Source of the DNA: Faecalicoccus sp.
GTDB lineage: Bacteria; Bacillota_I; Bacilli_A; Erysipelotrichales; Erysipelotrichaceae
Reading direction: 5' to 3'
Assembly: GCA_017941505.1 (NCBI GenBank)
Contig: JAGAWH010000121.1
Span: 1 to 12,842, forward strand
DNA length: 12,842 bases
In this document: positions 1 through 7,854 of the stretch, piece after piece
Layout: every line of letters begins with the position of its first letter
Position numbering within the stretch: the first letter of the stretch is position 1
Program-made: the position numbers and the translations under genes
The notes under the pieces: generated by a model
What the model was told of the DNA's origin: nothing
Databases searched by the model: none
The model's input: the letters and a program-made list of their open reading frames with translations, nothing else

Positions 1-75
1 CGAATTCTGAATCTTAAGAATACAAAAAATGAGGGGAAGAAGACTGACTGAGAAGGTCTTTTTCTCATTCTTCCG

Positions 76-137
76 AAAAACATGGAGGAGTATTCGAGAT
101 TTAACTCGATATCTCCTCCATTTTCTTCTTTTATTTG
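76..137. terminator. Bidirectional intrinsic terminator
   Basis: A 9-bp GC-containing stem (ATGGAGGAG against CTCCTCCAT) continues inward past three mismatches into a further 5-bp TCGAG/CTCGA stem. On the + strand a T-rich tail follows (122-137); on the - strand a GTTTTT tail follows (81-76). It can end the metallophosphoesterase transcript (-), whose stop lies about 58 bp away, and any + strand gene left of the window. No gene is seen in positions 1-178. Confidence 0.7.
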
Positions 138-178
138 CGTTCAGAGGTGGCCATTTTCAGCAGCCTCGCATGTGCTCC

Positions 179-721
179 TTAATCATCATAAATATTGATA
201 AAACATCTTTCGTAGGTAATCTCTTTATCCGGTGCTATTGTCATGATCATATAGGTACCTAAAGAATAATCTTTTTTATTGTAGGATTCTCTCGGTCTTC
301 CTAAACTGCCCGGATTGATAAATCGGGCATCCCAAAGATATCCATCGGCAAATATATGGGTATGTCCGTGAAGGCACAGATCGATAGGATAATCCGCTTC
401 TCTGTAGGCTTCCATCTCATCTTTCAAGTCTCTGGAATACTTACCATACCAGATGTAATCATCCCCATGGAACATAAATATGCCGACTCCATTGATCTGA
501 ATGTATTCTTCTTTGACTAAGCCGACATCATAGCGGTCGCAATTGCCTTCGATCATGATCCAGCCTTTGCGTTTAAACTTTTCAACCTGTTCTTTATTCA
601 TCTGGGTATCCCCCAAGTCGATATAATAATCTGCGTTAGGATGCAGTTCCATGACCTTATACATTAAATCTATGCGGCGGTGAGAATCGGATGTGATCAC
701 AATTGTTTTTATATCTGCCAT
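179..721 (-). CDS. YfcE/YsnB-type metallophosphoesterase
   Basis: A 180-residue soluble protein of the calcineurin-like phosphoesterase superfamily (YfcE/YsnB/MJ0936 group), cytoplasmic with no signal peptide. Family members hydrolyse phosphodiesters with two bound divalent metals. The metal-site motifs appear in order: SDSH (D12, H14), LGD (D38), GNCD (N60), HG (H85), HGHTH (H118, H120, H122) and NPGS (136-139). The third block reads FHGD where relatives usually have THGH; the first His, the expected ligand, is kept. Length matches the family (about 165-185). The ATG is preceded by a modest AGGGA site. It is transcribed alone, divergently from the GDPD gene, and probably ends at the hairpin near 82-121. 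The natural substrate is unknown. Confidence 0.88.
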   Translation of the reverse strand: MADIKTIVITSDSHRRIDLMYKVMELHPNADYYIDLGDTQMNKEQVEKFKRKGWIMIEGNCDRYDVGLVKEEYIQINGVGIFMFHGDDYIWYGKYSRDLKDEMEAYREADYPIDLCLHGHTHIFADGYLWDARFINPGSLGRPRESYNKKDYSLGTYMIMTIAPDKEITYERCFINIYDD

Positions 722-752
722 AATATCCCTACTTTCAAAGTACTATGATGAT

Positions 753-793
753 ATCATATATTTAAGGTAATGCTGAAGTAAAATCATATATTT
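753..793. repeat. Pair of 11-bp direct repeats between divergent genes
   Basis: ATCATATATTT occurs at 753-763 and again at 783-793, exactly 30 bp apart, in the 140-bp gap between the divergent metallophosphoesterase and GDPD genes. The repeat is AT-rich, so chance is possible. No convincing -35/-10 pair could be assigned to either gene in this gap. The same-face spacing of about three helical turns would suit a DNA-binding protein, but that is inference. Confidence 0.3.
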
Positions 794-861
794 CAACTCC
801 TTAAACGTTTCGAAAATGTATCAATTTTGATAATATACCATTATAAGAAAAGAGTAATACA

Positions 862-2697
862 ATGAAAAAAGCATATAAAAAAGTAGGAAAGCTGCGCTTT
901 GGACTGGAGGCGCTGTTAAAGCTGTGGCAATTTCAGATTGTCGTAGCACTGATCCTGTTTTTTCCAATCCAAATATTAAACTCTCTGGTTACATGGACTG
1001 CCAATTCGACAGGAACAGCAGCCACAACCGCCAATTTATCGCAAATTTTAAACTGGAGGCTTCCGGTTATCATCTTATTGGGATCCGCTATTATGCTCAT
1101 CTACTTTACGGTAGAGCTCCTTTCGCAAATATATCTTTGCGAAAACATCCTCAACGATGGAACAGCCGGTGTATGGGACTGTTTAAAACAGGGTTTTAAA
1201 TCATTAAAGGCATTTGCCAATCTCAAGGGATTATTGATTATCTTATACATTATTATCGGTGTACCGATTTGCGGTATGGGATTTTCTGTCAGTGCCACAA
1301 AGAATTTCTATATTCCTAATTTTATTACCAGTGTGATATGGTCCAACCCTTTATATACCGCAGCATATCTTGCCGTGATATGCCTTCTGTTGTATTTGGG
1401 CAGGCGATTAATATTTGTGTTTCATGCCATAATAATTGACAAACTTAATCTGGATGAAGCAATTGATCAATCAAAACAGCTTTTAAGTCAACATCGACGT
1501 AATTTAACATGGCGAATCATCCGATACTTTGTGTTAGCGTATTTACTTCTCGGAATTATTTACTTTCTTGCGAAAATACTTCCATACGCCCGATTAGACA
1601 TATTAGGGAAAAACTTACCGATTGGTTATACCGTCAATTTGGAAAATCTTTCCGAATTGGACGCCAAGGTTTTGGCATATCGTATCTTCAGTGCCCTTAC
1701 CGTATATACCGGCAGCTATATCATATTTTTTGTAGAGAGTTTGATTACCAGTGGATTTTTATATGAAAGCACAAAAATCTACAACATTTATACAAAAAGA
1801 AGTACAAATAGACACTATGTGCCTAAGTCTTCCTGGCCTCATATTTTCAGAGCTGTTCAGTTCATCTTTATAATCGGTGTACTGTCTTTATTCTCTGTAA
1901 TGGTTGGATATAACTTTGACAGTGTCTTTCACCACGATCCGGTAAAAATAACGGCCCATCGAACGGGTGGTTATCTTGCCAGTGAAAACTCATTAGAAGG
2001 AATTGATGCAGCCGTAGAACATAATTGTTACGGAAGTGAAACCGACATCCAGAGAACAGCGGACCAGCACTATATCATTAACCATGACAATACCTTTAAA
2101 CGCTTAACAGGAGATTCTCATAAGCCAGGTGATCTCACTTTAGAGCAAATCAAGGAACTGCGCATTCATGATACGACAGGAAACGGCAATTTATTAGAAG
2201 TGCCGACCATGGAAGAATTATTAGATCGAGGAAAAGACCGCATTATCTTGTTCCTCGAGTTAAAAGGTGTATCCGCCGACAAGCAGATGGCCGATGATGT
2301 TGTAGCGGCTGTACGCGAGAGGGATATGGTTGATGATGTGATACTGATTTCCTTAAACTATGAAGTACTGGATTATGTGGAAAAGAATTATCCGGAATTT
2401 GAAACCGGCGTGCTCATTTTCAGCGCATTAGGCGATGTTTCCCGTTTGAATTGTGACATGATCATCATGGAAGAAGAAATGTCCACCAGCAATCGAATCA
2501 GCTCGATTCATTCAGCCGGTAAAAAGGTTGGAGTATGGACGGTAAATTCAGAATATTCTCTTTATCACTTCCTGGATTCCGATGTCGATGTCATTATTAC
2601 CGATAATGTGGAGCTTGCCTTAAAGGTACAAAAAGAACTCGATCAAAGAACGGATTTAGAAATTCTTGAAGATTCCGCAAATCGATCATTTAACTAA
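862..2697 (+). CDS. Membrane-anchored glycerophosphodiester phosphodiesterase
   Basis: A 611-residue two-part protein. The N-terminal part (about 1-350) holds roughly seven hydrophobic segments (near 27-42, 68-88, 124-143, 166-192, 222-240, 281-300, 331-349) and resembles the membrane domain that precedes GDPD in many Bacillota. The C-terminal part (about 362-597) is a GDPD TIM barrel with the expected residues: HR at 366-367, E375 in the ENS motif, ExD at 393-395, HD at 408-409, ExK at 466-468 and a WTVN strand at 559-562. GDPDs release sn-glycerol 3-phosphate from glycerophosphodiesters; membrane-fused forms are thought to act on lipid or teichoic-acid-type diesters, which is inferred here. 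The ribosome binding site is weak (A/G-rich, ending near 854). It is monocistronic and ends at a strong convergent terminator. Confidence 0.93.
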   Translation: MKKAYKKVGKLRFGLEALLKLWQFQIVVALILFFPIQILNSLVTWTANSTGTAATTANLSQILNWRLPVIILLGSAIMLIYFTVELLSQIYLCENILNDGTAGVWDCLKQGFKSLKAFANLKGLLIILYIIIGVPICGMGFSVSATKNFYIPNFITSVIWSNPLYTAAYLAVICLLLYLGRRLIFVFHAIIIDKLNLDEAIDQSKQLLSQHRRNLTWRIIRYFVLAYLLLGIIYFLAKILPYARLDILGKNLPIGYTVNLENLSELDAKVLAYRIFSALTVYTGSYIIFFVESLITSGFLYESTKIYNIYTKRSTNRHYVPKSSWPHIFRAVQFIFIIGVLSLFSVMVGYNFDSVFHHDPVKITAHRTGGYLASENSLEGIDAAVEHNCYGSETDIQRTADQHYIINHDNTFKRLTGDSHKPGDLTLEQIKELRIHDTTGNGNLLEVPTMEELLDRGKDRIILFLELKGVSADKQMADDVVAAVRERDMVDDVILISLNYEVLDYVEKNYPEFETGVLIFSALGDVSRLNCDMIIMEEEMSTSNRISSIHSAGKKVGVWTVNSEYSLYHFLDSDVDVIITDNVELALKVQKELDQRTDLEILEDSANRSFN

Positions 2698-2700
2698 TAC

Positions 2701-2731
2701 AAAAGGTTCGAATATTGAATTCGAACCTTTT
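2701..2731. terminator. Convergent bidirectional terminator
   Basis: A perfect 13-bp stem (2701-2713 with 2719-2731; AAAAGGTTCGAAT arm) closes a 5-nt ATTGA loop and has A/T tracts on both flanks. It starts 3 bp after the GDPD stop and ends 7 bp before the stop of the convergent C11 peptidase gene, so it can end both transcripts. Confidence 0.9.
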
Positions 2732-2738
2732 AATATGT

Positions 2739-5399
2739 TTATTTAATTGTTACATTGATTACTTCGGATGAGAAGGTTCTCTGGTATACGTCGGTTAATA
2801 CCGCATTGAATGCGTAATTGCCCGGTTCAACCTTAGCATCTTCTACCGTTAAACGCTCCTGCTTCGTAATGTAGATGCGCTTACCGGCAGGTTTTGTTTC
2901 TTTTAAATTACCGCTCTCATCAAAGGTTTGGAACATAAATTGGATATAATCTCCTGCCTCTAATGTCAGAGATCCTTTCTGTTCCAGAAGTCCGGCACCA
3001 AGCTCTGGGTTGAGTTCTTCATAACCAACAACTCTTCCTGTCGGCATCTCTTGACCGGATTCAGTTGCATCCCATTCTACATTCAACAGAATCTCTGTTT
3101 TTCCATTCAACATCGCAGGAACCTGTCCATAGAATACTGCGGAATCTTTAGTTTCACGTACACCCTGTGCCTGATAACATACAACCTGTCCGTTAATATG
3201 TACCCAATGTCCGTCAAAATCAATCATCGGATGACCGTTTTCATCGTCTTCACCGACATAATCGGAGCCCAGATAAACCATGCTGCCATCATCGTTTCGT
3301 TTATAAACCGCTGTCTGGCAGTCCAGCATGAGATTCCATGCATCATCCGGAAGATTGATCTTATATCCTGTTTCTGTTTCTTCTAAAGGAACATCGATGA
3401 TAACCGGTGTAGTATCGTAATTCTCAAAGCCGGCTTCATACCAGTCTTCCTGGGTATAGTCTTTAAAGGTAATATCCTGTAACCACTGTGTAAACTGTGT
3501 GAAATTGTGAATATCTTCAATATCAATATGTTCTGAAGCATTGTATGTTTCTGTTTTCTTATAGGCAATGATGCTGAAGAATTTATTTAACATCGAAGAT
3601 TCGTCATCTAATGAGAAATTCTTCATCTGTTCATATGCAGGGGTATAATTCGACATATTGTCGTAAGGGAAAGTAACCGCAAGACCGTTAATACCATCAA
3701 ATGTATTCTTATTTCGATAAAGGACACTTGCCTTAACCGTGCTGATCAAATCATGGTACTGGTCATCTGTATAGATCACATTATCCAAATCGATATCATC
3801 TAACACTTCCAAATATCCAATTAAGTCAATAGAGTTCAGATCCTGGAAGGTATATGCATGATTGGCTGCCGTACCGATATAAGAGAAAGCCTTTGGATCT
3901 TCCTGAATGGCCTGGGAAGAACGTGCCCAGAATTCATTCATCTTATCGTAAGCCGGTTTTACCAAAGTGGTGTCCACTACAGATAGCGTACTCATCTGCG
4001 GACCGTCTGTATTTGAGAATGTTAAATTGTAACCATCATAAGCCCGCATCATTTCCTTGAAGAACTCTTCCGATTCAATACCCGGATTTTCTGCAAGCTT
4101 TGCGAAGGCCGGAGTATAATACCATCCAAGTCCGCCTTCAACTTCTTCGGAAGCTAAGAAATAGTCTGTATATGGTTCTAACAGAGCTGCCAATTCAATA
4201 TCCTGCATCAGGCAGGCATCAAAGCCGATGGTATCGAATTTCAGTCCGGATGCTTCAATGGCAGAAACGATATCTGTTGAACTTAATATATTCATGGACT
4301 CTTTTGTCTTATTGACATCATCTAAACCATAACCCAGAGTGAAACCTCCACCATGGTCCCAGAATACCAGCATGTTACGGTCTGCCGGATAATTTTCTTT
4401 TCCCCACTTTAGGAAGTCTTCCAATTCTTTTTCTTCTGAAAGGTTCGTGGTCTCCGGTAAATCCTCAACTTTGGCGATCTTTCCGTTTTCAATCACATAG
4501 CGTCCGTAAGATTCATCTTCCACACCCTTTGTGAACCAGCGCTTTGCACCACCGATTTCCAGAACAAACTTTAAACCATCTCCCTGTTTTGTGGCCTCGA
4601 TCATCTGATTGATATTAATGGTACATAAGCCCATCTTTCGCTCCAAATCAGATCCGATGAGATAGGAATATACGACAACACTCTTATCACCCGAGTGATC
4701 TGGGAAGAAGTGTTCACGACTTGGTTGTAAGTTTTCTAAGAAGTTGGCATCAACTTCTTCTGTATTAGCGATGAAGCTGTCCTTAATTTCTATATTTTTA
4801 TATTCGGATTCTACATCCTGAATAACCATTCTTACTAAGAACGGGAACATCAGCTGCTGATTGGCCGTAAAACCAACAGTAAGCAAAATAGTGCCTAACT
4901 CTACTGCAGAAACTAAGAAGAAGACTACTTTTCTAAGAATGGTCTGTATCGGTCCATACTTAGGAAGCGGTGGCAGTTTTAAAGGAACATATTCGGATTT
5001 ACCCAATCCGAGAATCAATAGGAATAATGGTGCAATTAAGATCGTTCCAAGATAAAACCAAGTTGACTTTTTGAAGGCCTGACACAGTCTCCAATATAGT
5101 CGAAGCATAAAGAATCCATAAACAAGGAATGCCACCATCATATATAAGCGTCCAAGTCCTGAGAATGGGTCCAAATAATACGCAAATCCTACAAAGATTG
5201 CGGTAATGAGAAACGGGCGCCAGAATGTGCGCATACGCTGCATCAAAACTGTACAGAATTCCCGCTCAGCCACAAACGGAACAATCGCAGTCCATTGACG
5301 CAATCCCATTTTCTTTAAAATAAAGAAATATCCGATTGACTGCAGGATCCACGGAATCGCCCACATTATTGGGTGTTTAAAAAAGTAAATGTATAACAT
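2739..5399 (-). CDS. Membrane-anchored clostripain-family (C11) cysteine peptidase
   Basis: An 886-residue protein. About five hydrophobic segments lie at the N-terminus (near 11-28, 62-77, 84-103, 114-132, 157-177). A peptidase C11 domain follows (about 238-615), then a beta-rich tail (about 664-886) of unknown role. The C11 catalytic dyad is visible: H349 in FWDHGGG and C396 in GFDACLM, the latter followed by the family-typical ASEE segment at 417-420. Clostripain-like enzymes cut after basic residues, often after self-processing, but specificity cannot be read here. There is no cleavable signal peptide; the polytopic N-terminus would tether the enzyme, and topology is ambiguous because the loops are positively charged on several sides. 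An in-frame TAG lies immediately upstream, so this ATG is the first possible start. It has its own promoter and a leader hairpin. Confidence 0.9.
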   Translation of the reverse strand: MLYIYFFKHPIMWAIPWILQSIGYFFILKKMGLRQWTAIVPFVAEREFCTVLMQRMRTFWRPFLITAIFVGFAYYLDPFSGLGRLYMMVAFLVYGFFMLRLYWRLCQAFKKSTWFYLGTILIAPLFLLILGLGKSEYVPLKLPPLPKYGPIQTILRKVVFFLVSAVELGTILLTVGFTANQQLMFPFLVRMVIQDVESEYKNIEIKDSFIANTEEVDANFLENLQPSREHFFPDHSGDKSVVVYSYLIGSDLERKMGLCTININQMIEATKQGDGLKFVLEIGGAKRWFTKGVEDESYGRYVIENGKIAKVEDLPETTNLSEEKELEDFLKWGKENYPADRNMLVFWDHGGGFTLGYGLDDVNKTKESMNILSSTDIVSAIEASGLKFDTIGFDACLMQDIELAALLEPYTDYFLASEEVEGGLGWYYTPAFAKLAENPGIESEEFFKEMMRAYDGYNLTFSNTDGPQMSTLSVVDTTLVKPAYDKMNEFWARSSQAIQEDPKAFSYIGTAANHAYTFQDLNSIDLIGYLEVLDDIDLDNVIYTDDQYHDLISTVKASVLYRNKNTFDGINGLAVTFPYDNMSNYTPAYEQMKNFSLDDESSMLNKFFSIIAYKKTETYNASEHIDIEDIHNFTQFTQWLQDITFKDYTQEDWYEAGFENYDTTPVIIDVPLEETETGYKINLPDDAWNLMLDCQTAVYKRNDDGSMVYLGSDYVGEDDENGHPMIDFDGHWVHINGQVVCYQAQGVRETKDSAVFYGQVPAMLNGKTEILLNVEWDATESGQEMPTGRVVGYEELNPELGAGLLEQKGSLTLEAGDYIQFMFQTFDESGNLKETKPAGKRIYITKQERLTVEDAKVEPGNYAFNAVLTDVYQRTFSSEVINVTIK

Positions 5400-5412
5400 A
5401 ACCTATTTCCCT

Positions 5413-5435
5413 GTGCATCTGTTAAACAGATACAC
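5413..5435 (-). promoter_or_regulatory. Leader hairpin in the C11 peptidase 5' UTR
   Basis: On the - strand transcript GTGTATCTG pairs with CAGATGCAC (9 bp, one G-U pair) around a 5-nt TTTAA loop. The same site on the + strand would have a C-A mismatch, so the pairing suits the peptidase mRNA only. A strong AAAGGAG (5436-5442) abuts the upstream side of the stem; a weaker AGGGA and the ATG follow downstream. It may present or hide the ribosome binding site; this role is inferred. Confidence 0.5.
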
Positions 5436-5453
5436 TCCTTTCCGTTAATATTT

Positions 5454-5482
5454 ATTATAGTTTCCTTAAAAACTGATGTAAA
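5454..5482 (-). promoter_or_regulatory. Sigma-A-type promoter of the C11 peptidase gene
   Basis: Read on the - strand, TTTACA (5482-5477) and a perfect TATAAT (5459-5454) are separated by exactly 17 bp. Transcription would start near 5447, giving a leader of about 48 nt that contains the hairpin at 5413-5435. This lies just downstream of the acetyltransferase terminator, so the peptidase is its own transcription unit. Confidence 0.75.
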
Positions 5483-5528
5483 GAAATCCACAGGCGAAAA
5501 TCCCTTAGATACTTAACAATACTGAATT

Positions 5529-5548
5529 AAAAAAAGGAGCCAAAGCTC
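5529..5548 (-). terminator. Terminator of the small membrane protein-GNAT unit
   Basis: On the - strand a short GAGC/GCTC stem with a 4-nt loop (5548-5537) is followed by CC and seven T (5535-5529). The stem begins right at the stop codon of the acetyltransferase. It is short, but the U tract and position make termination likely. Confidence 0.6.
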
Positions 5549-6028
5549 TTATAGGTCTTTGATATAGCGAACATCGCATTCAAAATGACCGGTATCACCC
5601 AGCGGTTCATACAATCGAATAAAATTATACTTTTCATAGAACTTCTGGGCTGCAATCATATTATCCAATGTTTCCAGATAACATCGCCGATAATATTTTT
5701 TGGCATATTCCAGGGCAATATCCATCAATTGATGGGAGATCCCTGTACCGCGAAGCTCAGGCAGACAATACATTTTCTGTAATTCACAAACACCATCAAC
5801 CTGCGGCAGATCTCCGATCCCAACACCGCCTTTAATTTGACCGTTTTCATCTTCCACGACCCAATACTTACAGCCTTCCGTGTTATAGATCTCAGAAAAG
5901 CGGCCTAAATTGGGATCTGCCCAGGCCGTTCCTTCATGATTGCCGCCAAATTCAATCAAACACGTTCTTATAACGTGTTCTATCCCTGAATTATCCTTCT
6001 TTTCTATTTCTCGAATCGTATATTTCAT
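5549..6028 (-). CDS. GNAT-family N-acetyltransferase
   Basis: A 159-residue cytoplasmic protein spanning one GNAT domain. It transfers an acetyl group from acetyl-CoA to an amine; the acceptor is unknown. The central beta strand and acetyl-CoA pyrophosphate loop are clear: a CELQKMYCLPELRGTGIS segment with the R/Q-x-x-G-x-G/A signature as RGTGIS (about 93-98), followed by helix SHQLMDIALEYAKK. The C-terminal AQKFYEKYNFIRL block is also typical of GNATs. The ATG lies one base after the stop of the upstream 54-codon gene (TAATATG) and has no recognisable Shine-Dalgarno sequence of its own, so translation is probably coupled to that gene. Confidence 0.9.
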   Translation of the reverse strand: MKYTIREIEKKDNSGIEHVIRTCLIEFGGNHEGTAWADPNLGRFSEIYNTEGCKYWVVEDENGQIKGGVGIGDLPQVDGVCELQKMYCLPELRGTGISHQLMDIALEYAKKYYRRCYLETLDNMIAAQKFYEKYNFIRLYEPLGDTGHFECDVRYIKDL

Positions 6029-6029
6029 A

Positions 6030-6194
6030 TTAATAGCGAATCACATAGTAGAGTACATAAATCCAGCTCAATAATCCATGAAAGATTGCCCAGCCAACAG
6101 AGTGCCAATTCACATAGCTGATGACCATCGCTAAAGCGCTGCCAAAGGTAATTCCTCCCTGAACTGTTTTCACAATGACTTTTCTGTTCTTCAT
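6030..6194 (-). CDS. Small membrane protein (54 aa), function unknown
   Basis: A 54-codon gene. The product starts MKNRKVIVKTVQGG, continues with a hydrophobic run ITFGSALAMVISYV (15-28), an NWHSVGWAIFHG turn (29-40) and a second hydrophobic run LLSWIYVLYYVI (41-52), and ends RY. It should form a two-helix membrane hairpin with a basic N-terminus inside. Support for a real gene: an AAAGGGG ribosome binding site 7 nt before the ATG, a membrane-protein composition, and a 1-nt junction with the acetyltransferase gene, which lacks a ribosome binding site. From memory, similar short GSALAMVIS/NWHSxGWAI proteins occur in other Bacillota as hypotheticals. The reading frame of a longer overlapping ORF here gives a non-membrane, Cys-rich product and is not credible. 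Confidence 0.82.
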   Translation of the reverse strand: MKNRKVIVKTVQGGITFGSALAMVISYVNWHSVGWAIFHGLLSWIYVLYYVIRY

Positions 6195-6223
6195 AACTTA
6201 CCCCTTTCATTTTTTATGCCTTT

Positions 6224-6252
6224 ATCTTACCATTATTTTTCAAAATGGTTCA
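6224..6252 (-). promoter_or_regulatory. Possible promoter/operator of the 54-aa protein-GNAT unit
   Basis: A TAAGAT -10 candidate (6229-6224 on the - strand) lies about 30 bp before the 54-codon gene, but the -35 position (6252-6247, TGAACC) matches poorly. A 6-bp inverted repeat ACCATT/AATGGT (6229-6234 and 6244-6249) spans the spacer and could be an operator. Evidence is weak. Confidence 0.3.
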
Positions 6253-6286
6253 TCATAAATACTCACCGGAGATGATTCTATTGAAC

Positions 6287-6318
6287 AAAAAAAGAGAAAA
6301 CCATGTGATTCTCTCTTT
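6287..6318 (-). terminator. Terminator of the PTS-tannase operon
   Basis: On the - strand an AAAGAGAGAA arm pairs with TTTTCTCTTT (10 bp with one G-U) around an 8-nt loop and runs into a further T tract (down to 6287). It lies 15 bp after the tannase stop and closes the leftward operon. Confidence 0.75.
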
Positions 6319-6332
6319 AAGTCGATGGGTTA

Positions 6333-7832
6333 TTATTTCTCATCGATACATAACTGATCAATCCAGGCAAACAATTGGGATAAATCATAATCCCCACTGT
6401 GTGGCAGGCCCCAAGGCAGGGCAAAATCAACGTTGAATCCTTTGTTTTGTAATAACGTGGCTAAAATCACAGGAATAGCCAGTGAAGTATCACGGTCAAA
6501 TGCACCGTGGCGGATCCGCCAGTTTTTGGTGATACCTGCATTATTGTTTAAAATAAAGTAAATCGGATTCATGATTTCAATCATTTTCTCATCCGCTTTG
6601 GCTGCATTGAGTACTTTGGAATGAGCAAGAGAAAAATCGGTAAAGTGTCTTCCGTCGACTTGTTCATCACCGAATTCTTCGTTTTCCGGAGAGCTCATAT
6701 CCAAGGCATCAAAAGCCGGTGTCGCCTTCATTCTGGTAATCTTATGGATATAGGAATCCCAATCCAAATCCTTAACTCCTTTATCATCCTTGATCAAATA
6801 ATTCTGCTTTACGATCTCACTGCCCTTAACCATAAGGTAAGCTAATTCATTCATCACCTTATGGGTGGTGTATTCTTTATCAGCAGAAGATACGACAAAT
6901 CTTTTTACATATTCTTTGAATGAGCCTTCCCCATTCTCATCCAATGTGAGAAAAAGACCTGCTTCGTCTTTCAAATTGAGGCTGTTTAGATAGGCCGGGA
7001 ACAGCTTTTTCAATTGGCTTGACAACAGAATCTGCTCATCGCTCATCATGCCTTCATCCGGAATGCGGATGATCCCTGTTTCAGTGCGTTTGTGCTTGGT
7101 ACGGTGATAATCATTACATCCGCAAAACTGCCACTCATAAGCTGCATCGGCATTTTCCAGATTATGGATCGGGCAGTAACAGCTGGCCGCAAAAATGGTA
7201 TCTGCTTCATTGGCTGCACCGATTTCATTTAAATATGCATCATATTCATTCGAATTACCGCTGGCTCCTGCTAAAGCGGATAAGGCTCCTCCCGCACTGG
7301 TTCCATTGGTAACAATTCTTTCACAGTTTCCCGGTATACGGTCTTTATTGTGACGAATATAGCGGATAGCTGCTTTATAGTCCACGATAAATGCCGGTGC
7401 TCTTCCGACTTTTCGTCCTGTGTTTTCTCCTAACGATCCCTCTTTACTGCCTTCAAAAAACTCTGTCGCCACTTTGCCCGAAGTTCTTCCCCTTACTCCG
7501 GCGCTGACAACTACATAACCATGTTCCAATGCCCGGAAAATCGAATTGAGTTGTCCAGTATGGGAATTAATACCCGGTTCATCACTTGGTCCGGGCATAT
7601 AGCCGCCAACCGTATTCGGCATAAAAATCGGCGCACTTTGCTTATCATAGCCATTGATTGTCTGTCCCTGATAATACGCTTCAGGAACAAAGATATTCAT
7701 TTTCTGAATAGGATCCTTGGGATACAGGCAGTATTCAACATTTCGATACGCACGATACTCGATAATTCTTCCATCAATTTCTTTCGATTCTTTTTGATAA
7801 TTATCCATGTTCAGAGTTAGCAGATCTTCCAT
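6333..7832 (-). CDS. tanB: Subtype B tannase (tannin acylhydrolase, galloyl esterase)
   Basis: A 499-residue alpha/beta hydrolase that hydrolyses galloyl esters (gallotannins, galloyl-glucoses, gallate alkyl esters) to gallate plus the alcohol. It matches the remembered Lactobacillus plantarum TanLpl sequence almost end to end ([44 protein letters not shown]). The triad maps to S179 (TanLpl S163), D446 (D419) and H478 (H451). The residues that contact the gallate hydroxyls also map: K369 (K343), E383 (E357) and D448 (D421). No signal peptide, so the enzyme is cytoplasmic. Relative to TanLpl there is an insertion around residues 118-140 (acidic, Gly/Ser-rich). The ATG has an AAAGGG site 8 nt upstream. 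It is the second gene of an operon, 57 bp after the PTS permease, which probably supplies its substrate. Confidence 0.93.
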   Translation of the reverse strand: MEDLLTLNMDNYQKESKEIDGRIIEYRAYRNVEYCLYPKDPIQKMNIFVPEAYYQGQTINGYDKQSAPIFMPNTVGGYMPGPSDEPGINSHTGQLNSIFRALEHGYVVVSAGVRGRTSGKVATEFFEGSKEGSLGENTGRKVGRAPAFIVDYKAAIRYIRHNKDRIPGNCERIVTNGTSAGGALSALAGASGNSNEYDAYLNEIGAANEADTIFAASCYCPIHNLENADAAYEWQFCGCNDYHRTKHKRTETGIIRIPDEGMMSDEQILLSSQLKKLFPAYLNSLNLKDEAGLFLTLDENGEGSFKEYVKRFVVSSADKEYTTHKVMNELAYLMVKGSEIVKQNYLIKDDKGVKDLDWDSYIHKITRMKATPAFDALDMSSPENEEFGDEQVDGRHFTDFSLAHSKVLNAAKADEKMIEIMNPIYFILNNNAGITKNWRIRHGAFDRDTSLAIPVILATLLQNKGFNVDFALPWGLPHSGDYDLSQLFAWIDQLCIDEK

Positions 7833-7854
7833 ATATTTACCCTTTCATTCACAT

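Noticed and set aside
40..72. A short TGAGAA/TTCTCA inverted repeat near the left edge as a terminator
   Set aside because: Only 6 bp of A/T-rich pairing with a poor tail; the adjacent hairpin at 82-121 explains termination better.
6025..6210. A 61-codon - strand ORF overlapping the 54-codon gene in another frame
   Set aside because: Its product has no coherent composition, and its start lacks the AAAGGGG site that fits the 54-codon frame. The 54-codon frame gives a typical membrane hairpin and a 1-nt junction with the GNAT gene.
6333..7832. Calling this gene a prolyl oligopeptidase or generic esterase
   Set aside because: The serine-hydrolase motif alone would allow it, but the match to TanLpl runs over the whole length and includes the gallate-specific residues.
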